Shown one piece after another: positions 48,508-59,477 of a stretch of DNA of 64,000 nt. Under the pieces are notes generated by a model. The model did not search any database, was not told the origin of the DNA, and worked only from the letters and a program-made list of their open reading frames with translations. The DNA is from Leptodactylus fallax (taxonomy: Eukaryota > Chordata > Amphibia > Anura > Leptodactylidae). Within the stretch, counting starts at the first letter, position 1. The number at the start of each line of letters is the position of its first letter. The DNA lies in assembly GCA_947044405.1 (NCBI GenBank), contig CAMRHE010000650.1, positions 1-64,000 on the forward strand, read 5' to 3'. The translations under genes and the position numbers were made by a program.

Positions 48508-49325
48508 TACTAGCAGAAGGACCTGCCTTCGCATGGGTTTATTTCATTTTTTGTTTGTGTAGTGGCCCTATAAGAATTGGCACTGGTCTATTTTGTATGT
48601 CGTTTGTATGGCAGTCCAGTATAGGTACAGTCTATTTATGGCTGTGTTGTTATGGAAACCTGGTAAATGAAATGTGAAGTTATATTGGCTGATATACGTC
48701 ATATGACTGAATATTTAAGGACCTGCGAACTGCTATTGACTAATACAGGTCATAAATAGCTTGGTTGCTATGGAAACCTGGTGTAAAGCTGTGTGTATGT
48801 GAAGACTGAAGAACCTGCGAGTTTCCATTGGTCCATAAGCGTCAAGTGATCATGTGTATCTCAGTTTGGATATCAGTGAAAAACCTGTGATTGGTTGTTA
48901 TGGAAACCTGGAGTAAAGCTGTGTGTATGTAACCTTGTGTAACAGTGTCATCCACAGCGCCCTGCCCCTTTAAAGCTGACCTACATCAGTGAAGACAAAT
49001 GGCTGGGTTGTTTAGTAAACCTGGAGTAAAGCTGTGTGCATGTGGAGATGGAGCGCCTGCAGCTTCTATTGGCTGATAAGGGACATGTGACCGTGTGTAT
49101 GGCAGTTGGAATATGAGTGAAAGAGTTTCAGGCTTCTATTGGCTAATGCAGGTCGTTTTTTGGGAATACTGTAGCTCAGGAACAGTACATCCTAGAGAGC
49201 TGAGTCCCGGTCTAAAACCTTCCCGGACACCTGATGTACCTGTGTGCCAAATTCGGTGAAGATCAATCCAGTCATTTGGTCACGCATAAAGAACAGATAG
49301 AAACTCATTTTTATATATACTTTAT
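48508..49325 (+). mobile_element. Interspersed repeat family C
   Basis: Opens TACTAGCAGAAGGACCTGCC. The interior repeats modules of GGTTGCTATGGAAACCTGG plus TAAAGCTGTGTGTATGT about four times. It closes with CAAATTCGGTGAAGATCAAT and a TATATA tail. The CTAG at one end (inverted) could suggest a Helitron, but no terminal hairpin was found, so the class is open. Confidence 0.6.
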
Positions 49326-49999
49326 AAGCGATAAGAGATGTATGTATAATCGCATGAGCCCTACAAGGAAATGTCTATAGAAAAATACTTGAGGGACTAT
49401 TTAAAATGACATAACAATATGTAAAGAAATACATTAGGGATGTTTTCGCACTTTATCTAACCTGTTAGTGTACCCCCCACTGTGCTTACAAAACAGGTAG
49501 CGCGCATGACAAATAAGGATTGTGCCTCCTGGCTGCTGGTGGTTTTGGTAGGGTGTACCACTTTAAGCTCTAGTATATCACTCCCCCTTTTGCCCCCTTC
49601 TTTAATAGTAATTTTCCCTCTTCCTGATGTTACTTCCTTCATTCCCTTCATTTACAACTTACCTCTGAGTCTTCTGCCTTGTTGCTGGAGCCTGTAACAA
49701 GTAGTTATGGGAATTTCGTCTCTTTTCCATGACCTGGATCTTTGGGCTCCACTCACTGAAAAGAGACAAATTTTGGGGTTCCCAAATGGCTCCCTATTTA
49801 ATATAGTCTTCTCTGCTCTGCAGCCATATGGTTAAAAAGGGTGAGGCTAATAGTTTACGGGTGGAGATTAGCTATCTGCAGACCATGAAAAGCAGTAAAA
49901 AGAATTATCTCTCAGCTAGGAGCTGGTTCCAGTCGTTTCCATGAAAGTGCTGGCACATAGAGCTGGATTGTTCGCGAACGACACATCACTAGTAGCAAG
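49326..49999. other. Non-coding stretch, nothing recognised
   Basis: Lies between repeat family C and the gag relic. Its right part may be the untranslated start of the relic. Confidence 0.35.
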
Positions 50000-50269
50000 T
50001 GAAAAGTGTGGTCCTCTGAGTGCTGCCACATAACAGTTGGATCCTTTGCTTGAGGCCCAATTTTGAGGAAGTTGGATTTTCAGGAAGGCTGTCTGGGACA
50101 GTTCTTGTCCAGCCTGTACTCTCCTGATGTTGTTCAGCCCTGGCACTGGGACACGTCTGGGCCTTGTGTCTCGGCCCCCTGCCAGGCTTAGCCTTGACTC
50201 CTTTTTTGGTGCCAGCAGTCATCTTGTTTCCCCAGAAGGAGCTCACAGTCCACTGCTGTCTCTGGGAAT

Positions 50270-51180
50270 ATGGGGATGTATGCCAGCAGTGCTCCCTCTG
50301 CCGAGGATGACCCTCCTCCTACTCAGGAGCCACCTTCTATACCCCCAGCTCCTGCCCCCCCCCCTCCTCAGCCCCCTGTCGTTCCCCTGGCTGGTGATGG
50401 GGCTTTACCTATCCTTTATGATGCCCCTGAGCCCCTTCAGTACTCTTTCCTCTGCCTCCTCCATTAAATACCCAGCAGGCTCAAGGTGCTAGTTGATCTG
50501 CTCCCCCCTCTCATAGGGGGTCCTGTTCTCAAAGACAGTGGCCCCCCTCCTCATCACCCCAGAATGCTCAGCAGTGTCTCACTATAGTTGTTCCTGGAGG
50601 TCTTCCAGATCCTCGCGGCGTTCCATCCAGTCCAGTGGTGCTTCCCCTTCCTTATCAGATGCCTCTTCGCCTCTGTGGCTTCTGGTATAAATGGCTGTAA
50701 GCGACCTCATCAGGTGCCTGCTGATGTTTTCAAGATCGACGAGCTTGGTCCCAGTTTCAACAGTCACCGAGTCTGTGGTGTGTCAAACTTCTACAAATGC
50801 CAGTGAGTTCCCTTATGTGGGTGCCTGGGGTTTAGGTAGTGCAAAGTCGGGGGTTCGCAGTTGATCACTGCTTTTAAGGACTTGATTGACCAGCTGTCCT
50901 CCTCCCTGCCAGACTGCCCCCAGACCACGGGATGCCTTCTTTTGTGGGGTTAGCCTGCTGGGGGCGCATCTCGATTCCGATACCAGGAAGATTTGGCAAA
51001 GCGCTTATGTCGACATTTGGTTTTTGATATCCATGGACCAGCATACCAGGAGAGGCCGTTAGTGGTGGATAGGACATAGTATAAGAGACCTATGGACGCC
51101 AAGACCATTAACAACTGTTTGCATGCATTTTCAGTTTTGGGGTGATGTGATGGGCCAGAAGTATCCAGAACGCTGGAAGG
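50270..51180 (+). pseudogene. Ngaro-type Gag (ORF1) relic
   Basis: A Pro-rich segment (50270-50467, PPTQEPPSIPPAPAPPPP) is followed, after frame changes, by GAHLDSDTR.IW...YVDIWFLISMDQHT (about 50959-51046). This aligns with GAHLDEETRTKI...YVDIWSLVSVDQHT in the minus-strand element at 62.0-62.6 kb. Next comes HAFSVLGDVMGQKYPERW (about 51122-51178), matching QAFAVLGCVLGQQHPERT there. Several frameshifts show that this copy is older. No RT or recombinase piece was found next to it. Confidence 0.72.
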
Positions 51181-51344
51181 TGTTAGTTATTCAGTGAGGG
51201 GAACTGTAAATTCTTCAAACTCTGTAAATCTAAACACATCTGGTGTCCGCGACCTCCAGGCAGACCAGCCCCAAAACCGGAGGTCTAATTTTTTTTTTCA
51301 TGCTGAGCTTCATTGTTCCGCTCTCTGTGGAAAAGATGGAGGGA

Positions 51345-51708
51345 CCAGCCACATTCCTACACACACACTATTATGCCCCATAGTGGCCCTTGCACACACT
51401 ATTCTGCCCCATAGTGGCCCCTTCACACAGTATTATGCCCCATAGTGGCCCCTTCATATAGTATTATGTGCACTTCCCGCTACCCCTTCAATGTTGGACC
51501 AGATGTCACGTGAGCCAGGCATGCAAAGTGACGCATAATGACGTTGGACTGGCCACCGACATCTGGGACGTCACCAAGGACGCAGGAGAGCGCAGGAGAG
51601 GTAAATAACAGTGTTACACCAGCAGGTAACGACCTATTAAAAAAAAAAAAAAAAAACCATCAGGGGCCCGCCGGGACCCCTAATGCTACCCTGGTATTTA
51701 CACCACTA
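51345..51708. mobile_element. hAT-like family A copy, inverse orientation, degenerate
   Basis: Four VNTR units (TATTATGCCCCATAGTGGCC), then ATGTTGGACCAGATGTCACG, GACATCTGGGACGTCACC and the TTTACACCACTA end. The left end is not recognisable. Confidence 0.75.
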
Positions 51709-51934
51709 CTGGACTGCCATACTGGATGTGAGCATTCTTATAAATTTAAACGTTTTTAAACTACTCATGCCCCCTGCAGCAAAACGCATGGCTGCTTCTC
51801 GAGCTAATGAAAACTCTCAGCAGACCCAACCCCATCTCCAATCTGAAAAGGTATGTCACAGACAACAGTGAGCTGCTGAAACAACCCAGCAGACCCAAGC
51901 CCGTCTCCAATCTGTCAAGGCATTGTCAGCCACA

Positions 51935-52455
51935 TGCACACAGCTGCACTCCATGTTTCCATTACAACCCAGCCATTTTTATTCACTGCTTTAAAAGGAC
52001 AGGGCGCTGTGGATGACACTGTTACACAAGGTCACGTACACACAGCTTTACTCCAGGTTTTCCACATCAACCGATCGCAGGTCTTTCACTGATATCCAAA
52101 CTGAGATACACATGATCACATGACGCTTATGGACCAATGGAAAATCACAGGTTCTTCAGTCTTGACATACATATAGCTTTACACCAGGTTTCCATAGCAA
52201 CCAAGCTATTTATGACCTGTATGAGTCAATAGCAGTTCGCAGGTCCTTAACTATTCAGTCATATGACGTGCATCAGCCAATATAAGTTCACATTTCATTT
52301 ACCAGGTTTACATAGCAACATAGCCATAAATAGACTATACCTATACTGGACTGCCATACTGGATGTCAAGTGCAAAACTGACCAATTCTTATGGGGTCAC
52401 TACACAAACAAAAAATGAAATGTACCCGTGCGAAGCCAGGTCCTTCTGCTAGTAT
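51935..52455 (-). mobile_element. Interspersed repeat family C, inverted copy
   Basis: Reads as the reverse complement of 48508-49030, including the CGAAGCCAGGTCCTTCTGCT end and the GACAGGGCGCTGTGGATGAC module. Divergence is moderate. Confidence 0.8.
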
Positions 52456-52982
52456 AATATAAAAATCCCCTATAAATGAATAATACCTCTGTATGTATCT
52501 TTAAATGAATGCCGCTGTGTGTCACTTCAGTTAATAATACCGCCTGTATGCTGTCTTAGAGGTTGTCCAGGATCAGACATTTTAATGTATGCAGCAGGGG
52601 AGAGTTATAAAATAAAAATGCGCTAACAGTTACCTGCATCCTCCCCTCTGTTCCTGTGCTGGGCCGCCTGTCACCTTCACTGCTCTGTATACGGAGTGGC
52701 TGCAGCAGTGACGTCAAGTTAACAGGACGGCTACAGCCAATCCCTGTGCTCACAAGTACAGCAAGTATACAGTGTTTGGCTGCCCATGGTCTTGTTGACA
52801 TCACTGGTGCAGCTGCTCTGTATACATACAAGGTGACAGCCAACCCAGCGCCGGTAAGGAGGGGAAGATGCATTATAACCCTCCCCTGCTATCTGCATTA
52901 AAAGTTTAAACCTTTAAATTAAAAGTGCTCATCAATTAATAATAGAGTCCCCCTAATAATAATAATACTCCTGCATATCCCC
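52456..52982. other. Non-coding stretch with an inverted-repeat unit
   Basis: About 52560-52915 is weakly palindromic (CAGCAGGGGAGAGTTATAA near 52591 and its inverse near 52878), so probably another MITE. Ends could not be fixed. Confidence 0.4.
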
Positions 52983-53336
52983 TTAAAGGAGTTGACCAGG
53001 CAAAAATGGACTCAAATATTATTTTTTAAATCGGCCGGGGGGTGGTGTAAAAAAAACAAACAAAAAAACATACTCACTGTCCCCAATGCTCCTATGCCTC
53101 CCTGTGCGGTGTCCGGTCCTGCTGCTCTGTTGTTGTACCCACGGCACGTGACCGCTGAGGGAACGTCACAGACGGCGACAAATTCCACAGCAAGAAAGCA
53201 CCCGAGCTGCAGGACTGGACCACCCTGGGAGGACACTAGAGCACCTGGACAGGTGAGTGTGTTATTTATTTTTTTTCACCTCCCCTGGCCTAATTAGAAA
53301 TTTATGATTTATGTTTAGCCTGGACAACCTCTTTAA
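52983..53336. mobile_element. T2-type MITE
   Basis: TTAAAGGAGTTGACCAGG on the left and (inverted) TTAAAGAGGTTGTCCAGG on the right, TTAA at both ends. A further T2 left end (TTAAAGGGGTTGTCCAGG) begins at the same right TTAA, so two elements abut. Confidence 0.85.
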
Positions 53337-53689
53337 AGGGGTTGTCCAGGAATTTCAGAGAGGATATCGAGGAAGGTGAAACATTTAAAAAAAAAAAATC
53401 ATACTCACCTGACACCAGTGTCTGCCGCCACTGTCCGGTCCAGCATGTGCTGTTCCTTTGCTGGCAGAAGTTCTGCGCTGCACCTGACTGCTGAGGCCAA
53501 TCAATGGCCACAAGAAAGGAAACGGTGACATATGTAAGTGACATCATCAGTTCCTTTCCTGTGGTCACTAATTGGCCTCAGCAGTCATGTGTGGCAAAGG
53601 GGCTTCCACTGGCAAAGCTGCCGTTTGCGCTGGAACGGTCAGTGTTTTTTTTATGTTTCACGTTTCACTGTCTCCTCCCTGACTTCTGC

Positions 53690-54130
53690 CCCAAGTTCAA
53701 TGTCCCCTTGCAACTTGCCCCCAGTTTAATGTCATGCTCTATCTGCCCCCCTCCATCTGCCCCCAGTTTAATGCCCCTTCCATCTGCCACCAGTTTAATG
53801 TCCCCCTTTATCTGCCCCCAGTTTAATGTCCCCCTCCATTTGCCCCCAGTTTAATGTCCCCCTCCATTTGCCCCCACAGTTTAACATAATAAAACACAGA
53901 TACTTACCTCTCCTCACATCCCTGCTGATCTGTCTGAGGTCTGCCTCTCCGGACTGTTGAGGGAGTTACAGGCGCGATGTGAGTGACGTTATCACATCTC
54001 GCCTACAGCTCATAGGGCCAGTGCACAGGAATACAGTGATGAAGCATAGGCTGTCCTCTCATGCTTCATCGCTGTATTCAACTAATCTGCGTCCTCTCTG
54101 GATGCAGATGAGTTGAATTCGGAACATACC
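53690..54130 (-). mobile_element. hAT-like family B copy, inverse orientation
   Basis: VNTR units CCCCCAGTTTAATGTCCCC (53700-53885), then ACACAGATACTTACCTCTCC and the GCGCGATGTGAGTGACG block, mirror the 46560-46830 part of the other copy. Confidence 0.72.
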
Positions 54131-54203
54131 TCCCGCCGACCGGGACCGCGGGACAGGACCCAGACTGGAGGTATGTAATATTAGTCCTTATTTTGCCTGC
54201 AAT

Positions 54204-54275
54204 GCATTGGTCAGGGGCCCGATCGGGATGGTGAGGGGCCCGGCCACTGACCTTCCCGATCGGGCCCCTGACCAA
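54204..54275. repeat. GC-rich hairpin
   Basis: ATTGGTCAGGGGCCCGATCG and, after 20 or so bases, its inverse CGATCGGGCCCCTGACCAAT. It sits in a hAT-like end that closes at about 54361 with (inverted) CAGGGTCGGACTGGCCCACC. Confidence 0.8.
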
Positions 54276-54539
54276 TACATCTGCATTGGCAAAATGAGGA
54301 ATAATAGTGTGGGCCCACCGTGGGATTCACCGGTTCCCCGGTGGGCCAGTCCGACCCTGCCTGCACTCCTCCACTCCTAGGCACTAGCCCTAGCATCAGG
54401 ATGTTATCTGCAGCAGAGCTGGGAAGTAAAGAGGATGGTGGGAGGTGAGTGTCTGCCTGGCTGGTCCGGGGTTGGTACTTTGGAGTAAAAAGTCTACTCT
54501 CTATATTTAGAGATAATCTTGTTTGTGGTACATTTATGC

Positions 54540-54765
54540 TGAAGTCCCACGTTGCAGAAAATGCTGCATTTTACAGTACCTGCAAAGTGAATGGGATTCT
54601 GGCTACTCATTGCAGAAAAGCTGCGTTTTAAAAAATGGACGTGTTTTTGAAAATTGCAGCATGTACTATAAATTATACCTGCAGAATTGCTGGTGTTTTC
54701 CCTATAGGTATAATAAGGGCAGAAAGTTTGCAGATGAAAAACGCTGCAGAAAAAAAACGTGAGGA
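54540..54765. mobile_element. MITE of the GGCTAAGGCCCCACGT family
   Basis: GAAGTCCCACGTTGCAGAAA, ACAGTACCTGCAAAGTGAAT and CCTATAGGTATAATAAGGGC. A T2-like fragment (about 54760-55050) follows. Confidence 0.6.
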
Positions 54766-55054
54766 TATGTCATCAGTATTAGATTGGTGAAGGTTTGACA
54801 TCTGACACCCTCACAACTAGCTATTTGAAGAGACTGAACACTTGTCTGATTGGCTCGTAACATCACCATACATTGCATGCTCTGTCCTGCTCATTTGAAT
54901 GGAACTGAACTGCACCCAGACCAACAAATATGACATTACTAGCCTGTGAAGTGGAAGCCATTGCCACTTCATCTGTTGGGGTCCTGGGTATTGGACCCCT
55001 GTTGAACAGATATCCTAAGAATATTTAAATTCTAGGAAAAACCCTTTACAGAAT

Positions 55055-55560
55055 AGTCTGGTCTGGGATCTGTATTTAGAAGTAGTGTGGTCTGGGGTCT
55101 GTATTAAGAAATGGTCTGATCTATCATCTGTTTTTAGAGGTAGTCTGGTTTATAGTCTACATTAAGGAATAGGTTGCTTGTAGGAAATGTATTAAGTGGT
55201 AGTCTGGTCCGAGGTCTGTATTTGGGGGTAGTCTGGTGTCTATATTTAGGAGTGGTCTGGTCAAGGGTCTGTATTAAAGGGGAGTTGAATCCAGAGTCTG
55301 GTATGGTCTTTATTTGAAGAAAGTCTGGTTTAACTGGTAGTCTAGTCTGAGGATTATGTTAAAGTACAGTCTGCCCTGGAGTCTCTATTTAGGGGGGAGT
55401 TTGGTCTGGTATGAGGACTGTATTAGTGCAGAGCCTATATGAAGTCTGTTCTGAGGCCTATATTTATTTAGATGATTCATCATCTGTATATATTCAGGTC
55501 TGGTCTGGAATATGTATTAGTTTAGGTGGTATTTATTCATTTTGGTGGCTAATGACATGG
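55055..55560 (+). repeat. Degenerate minisatellite, unit about 33 bp
   Basis: Recurring TAGTCTGGTCTGGGGTCTGT plus ATTTAGA/ATTAAG text with many substitutions and length changes. It ends about 200 bp before the V4 recombination signal. Confidence 0.7.
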
Positions 55561-55757
55561 ATCATATTCACTATCTGGGATTCAAATGGGGACATAGTCT
55601 AAATACGTAAGTGGTTGGGAAATGAAAAATTCTCAAAAATTCTCAAGTGTTTGTTGATACTATATATAACCCATTTGATGCAGATTCTTGTTGTCCATTG
55701 CTTAATATTTTTGCAATGCTTTTTTCCATGTATTCTTTATTGTGGTTGCTGTTTGTT

Positions 55758-55796
55758 GATTCTTGTACAGAGCTGCAGTGTGTCAGTGTCACTGTG
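55758..55796 (-). promoter_or_regulatory. V4 recombination signal (23-RSS)
   Basis: Heptamer CACAGTG (55790-55796), 23-bp spacer, nonamer ACAAGAATC. The signal is intact although the coding part is broken. Confidence 0.93.
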
Positions 55797-56350
55797 TCTT
55801 CTACTGCACAGTAATACACAGCTGTGTCTTCCCCCTTCACACGCTTTATAAGCAGCTGGGTAGTCAGAGAGCTTCTGTCTATAGTCATTGAATATCTTAA
55901 GTGCAGGTTACTAGCTTTCACCACACCATAATCACAGATCTCTAGGCCGTCCAGGGATGTACTTGTACCAGATCAGTATATTATAATTTGATATTTTGTG
56001 AGTGCAATTCAGGGTGACATCTTGGTCTTCTGTGGCATGAAGATCACGATCCTGTGACACCTGAGATTCTGACTGCACATCTGTAAAAAAAAAAATATAT
56101 TATATTACTATATCTGATGATACATTTTAGATAGCATAATATACTGTACCTATATAATATATGTGCGTGAATTCTTTTTATATTATATATACAATGCATA
56201 TGTATAGGATCTAGCAGCACATGATATCCCAAAGTTTAATTGTACAATCAAAAAGTTAATTCTACTAATAAATATGAAATAGTCCCCACCTATAATAAGA
56301 ATAAGTAGTAAGAGGTCTGGAAGGATTGTTCTGCTAGTAGTCCACATCAT
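55797..56350 (-). pseudogene. T-cell receptor-like V segment V4, frameshifted
   Basis: Leader 56290-56350 (MMWTTSRTILPD), V exon 55797-56080, which is 284 nt against 286 in the other three. Two bases are missing in framework 2 (near 55950, CCGTCCAGGG against CCGAGTCCAGGG in V1), which puts the rest, including YYCAVE, out of frame. The donor is GTGGGG rather than GTGAGG. Apart from that it resembles V1 around CDR1 and V2 around FR3. It could still rearrange, but not yield a protein. Confidence 0.9.
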
Positions 56351-56412
56351 GTTGTACTGTGTGTTCTGCACCTTGCATCATCAGGTGTCTGAGGACTGTA
56401 AGGAGAAGATGT

Positions 56413-56449
<37 letters not shown>

Positions 56450-56465
56450 CACAGACCACACCTCA
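56351..56465 (-). promoter_or_regulatory. V4 promoter block with (TA)n expansion
   Basis: TGTGGTCTGTGTTA and TATGTCACATCTTCTCC are separated by about 30 bp of alternating TA (about 56419-56448), exactly where V1-V3 have the short TATATG motif. Confidence 0.7.
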
Positions 56466-57505
56466 TTCTTTCAACCCATGTTACATGACAGATGACACTT
56501 TTCATGTATATGATACCATATAAAATATAATACATTACAGTAGTCATACAATAATTATTCAGGGCTATAGGAAAATCAGGGGAAAATGGGACATTACTTT
56601 CACCTATATGTTAAGAAAACATTAGAAGACCACCCTGCCTGTAATAAAACGTAATTATAAAAGTATAACACTGCACTCTTCTATGTTTGTGAAAATTATT
56701 TATTATACATTGTCACGTACAGGCCTTCTTAGCATGTAACGCGGGTGCAGCTGTCAGGGGTCGACTCACTCCACTCACTCAGTCTTGCACTCTTCCTTCT
56801 CTCAGGCTCCAAATTGAGCATAAATAGCACGCCAACACAGTCCATGCAACCCCAAATATACACCGCCACCACTACTGACTTTCAGCTCAGCAGAAACCTC
56901 ATGCACATAAACAGGCATCTTCCCAACAGTTAGACACAAACACACTTCAATGGATTCATAGAGCAACACAAAGTAACCTTAAATTTAACAATTTAATATC
57001 CAACGTATATCCCCACTGTATATATACAGTCACCAATTGTACAAGTTCTCCCACTAACGCTGGGAGGTAAGGAACGACCCCTCTGAAAGTACAGGGCTAT
57101 GGACGATTACTGTCAGGGGGGGCATTCCTCACAGCTCGGTTAGACTGTCAGGAACGCCCTTCTGATGGTGGTCAGAGATCGGTGCCGAAACTAACAGCAC
57201 CGATATCTCCAGCCCCGGGGCACATAATGGGAAAGCCAACAGTGCGCTGAATTCAGAGCACTCTCAGCTTTCTAGCGGTATATAAAACCGCATGTGCATG
57301 AGGACACGAAAGGTCCTCTTTAAGGCCAATGTCCAGCCACACTTCCCTGCCAAGGTGAACCCTCCTCTTACTCCCAAATGCAGGATCCTGAGAAAGAAGG
57401 ATGTTTTCCTGGCTGCAAGAAAGTCGTGTCTGGGGTTGAGCTCAGGGTCATTAGCCCTCTCTTCCTCTTTTGCCATCTGTTTGTCCAGGGATAATAAAAC
57501 TGGTC
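56466..57505. other. Non-coding stretch with repeat fragments
   Basis: 57032-57056 (CACCAATTGTACAAGTTCTC) is a fragment of the Tc1 family found at 25951. About 57055-57325 ends CGAAAGGTCCTCTTTAA, a T2-like end. A weakly protein-like minus frame at 57264-57527 was not recognised. Confidence 0.45.
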
Positions 57506-57875
57506 GTGTTGGAGCCAGAAAGGGCAATCTCCCCTTGTATACAGGTTAAACCTCTGAAGTGGATTGATCAGAAAACGTAAGCAACATAGGACTAATAGGA
57601 TTAGGTAATTTGTATATAAAACAACACATATCAAAGAAAAATACACATAACTGCATGGATGTTTACCGTTATCCCCTTGTTTACCCCTTTTCCCTTGGAA
57701 TTTACAATAAAGACCAGGAAACATTGCTCACTTTTATCTGGGCAGGTAACGGCCACAGCTTTATTTCTTATAACAAAAACATTAAATTCTCTGAACCGGA
57801 GAGGTGGGCCCGACCCCGGCTTCCGGGGGTGTCCGTCAACTCCCTGTCCGCCCCTTATCTCCTTTGGTCCACCGC
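57506..57875 (-). repeat. Split direct repeat B2
   Basis: 370 bp, near-identical to 58470-58838, from GTGTTGGAGCCAGAAAGG to CTTTGGTCCACCGC. Confidence 0.95.
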
Positions 57876-58020
57876 ACGCCAGCTGTGACTTGCCAACCAA
57901 TAGCGAGGATGAACTGCAAAAGAAATCATAGTGAAAACACGGACCATGCCATACCGTCCTACAACCATCACCAAACCTTCTATAGGTAACCGACACCTGT
58001 ACACCATCTATGTTCACGCA

Positions 58021-58032
58021 CTCATATACGTC

Positions 58033-58067
<35 letters not shown>

Positions 58068-58125
58068 TTTTATTTATTTATTTATTTTTATTTTTTAATT
58101 TATTTATTTATTTATTTTTATAGGG
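58021..58125 (+). repeat. (AT)n and (TTTA)n microsatellite between B2 and A2
   Basis: Alternating AT (about 58036-58061) runs into TTTATTTATTTA text. It is part of about 260 bp that separates B2 from A2, where canonical elements have the repeats adjacent. Confidence 0.85.
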
Positions 58126-58136
58126 AGGGAGGGTGG

Positions 58137-58436
58137 GAGCGCTTCACCAGGCAGCCGGAAAGAGGCCGAAACGGATGCCGGCAACAGCTTATAAGGGGCC
58201 GGGCCATACCAAGTATCGGCCCGCCCCCTTATCTCAAAGGGGGAATCGGTGACTTCATCCAGGCGAGACCACCTTCCCCGCTACCTGGGCTCCAAACAAC
58301 CCACTGCCTAAAGTGCCAAACACCAAGAGTGGGGTAAGGAAAAAGGGAGGAAGGGGGGAGGGGCCTCTCCAACGCCATTCCAATCCCCATGCAGTCCCGG
58401 GCATCCTCCTAATAATGTTGCGGTGCCTGTCCAGAC
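58137..58436 (-). repeat. Split direct repeat A2
   Basis: 300 bp, near-identical to 63654-63953, from GAGCGCTTCACCAGGCAGCC to GCGGTGCCTGTCCAGAC. Confidence 0.95.
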
Positions 58437-58469
58437 TGCATGGATGTTTACCGTTATCCCCTTGTTTTT

Positions 58470-58838
58470 GTGTTGGAGCCAGAAAGGGCAATATCCCCTT
58501 GTATACAGGTTAAACCTCTGAAGTGGATTGATCAGAAAACGTAAGCAACATAGGACTAATAGGATTAGGTAATTTGTATATAAAACAACACATATCAAAG
58601 AAAAATACACATGACTGCATGGATGTTTACCGTTATCCCCTTGTTTACCCCTTTTCCCTTGGAATTTACAATAAAGACCAGGAAACATTGCTCACTTTTA
58701 TCTGGGCGGGTAACGGCCACAGCTTTATTTCTTATAACAAAAACATTAAATTCTCTGAACCGGAGAGGTGGGCCCGACCCCGGCTTCCGGGGGGTCCATC
58801 AACTCCCTGTCCGCCCCTTATCTCCTTTGGACCACCGC
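58470..58838 (-). repeat. Split direct repeat B1
   Basis: 369 bp, near-identical to 57506-57875. It starts 21 bp beyond the hydrolase stop. Between B1 and A2 (58437-58465) lies a second copy of an internal B piece, TGCATGGATGTTTACCGTTA and CCCCTTGTTT. Confidence 0.95.
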
Positions 58839-58859
58839 CATGGAGGGTATGGTGTACCC

Positions 58860-59477
58860 CTACACCATACCCCGACCCCCACCCAGAAGGAAAAGAGCTT
58901 GTTCAATACCGTCTTGCAAACCCGACAAGAATATATCCAATCCTATGTCATTGAGGTGCACCCCATCCGGCCGCATGAGGCCTCTATTATCTCCTTCCAG
59001 CTGTCGGTGTCGCACCACTACACCACCTCTGGACCTCACAAAATGCGCCATCCTGGCATTGACCGACCGTCTGGCCCTCTCCACCGCATCAGCATCACGT
59101 GCCCCTTGCCACGTGGGATGAGAAACCATTTCTGACCACACCAGCACTACAGTAGGGAAGAAACTTGGGATCCTATCAATGTCAGATCGCATAATTGCTA
59201 ACAATTCAGCCATCCGGGTAAAACAGAGGTCGTTACCCCTGGCATGGAGTACAAGAACAACGGGGGCTGAAACACACCTGCCAAATTCGACGGCCTCCGG
59301 CAAGACTTGAGCCCAACGCAGTCCACGAATGCCCCTCCAAACTACGTCTATACTCTGGAAACTGAGGTTCCTCCCACCAGGTCTGCACTCGGCCCGCTGG
59401 GCTGCCCAAAAAACGTATGAATGTCCTAACACACACACGACCGGAGGGGGGGCGACCTGTAAAAGAAAAGCACACGG
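58860..59477 (-). CDS. SGNH-hydrolase-like domain of the Ngaro-like element
   Basis: The domain shows the SGNH/GDSL blocks in order: VLGHSYVFWA (block I, with GHS for GDS and the nucleophile Ser), a central strand ending VLHARGNDL (block III, GxND with Asn), and PDGVHLNDIG (block V, DxxH with the catalytic Asp and His). The frame has no ATG before block I. It follows the recombinase in the same frame, separated by one TAA (59478-59480) and 13 codons. A pyrimidine-rich TGCTTTTCTTTTACAG precedes the domain and resembles a splice acceptor. The esterase-like role in the element is unknown. SGNH domains are known as accessory parts in some retrotransposons, including CR1-type LINE ORF1. Confidence 0.82.
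   Translation of the reverse strand, partial: PCAFLLQVAPPPVVCVLGHSYVFWAAQRAECRPGGRNLSFQSIDVVWRGIRGLRWAQVLPEAVEFGRCVSAPVVLVLHARGNDLCFTRMAELLAIMRSDIDRIPSFFPTVVLVWSEMVSHPTWQGARDADAVERARRSVNARMAHFVRSRGGVVVRHRQLEGDNRGLMRPDGVHLNDIGLDIFLSGLQDGIEQALFLLGGGRGMV

Noticed and set aside
48508..49325. Helitron call for repeat family C
   Set aside because: CTAG terminus fits, but no 3' hairpin, no TC 5' end and no Rep/helicase. Left unclassified.
57264..57527. Minus-strand frame next to B2
   Set aside because: Some protein-like composition, but no motif I can name and no neighbour relation. Not enough to call.
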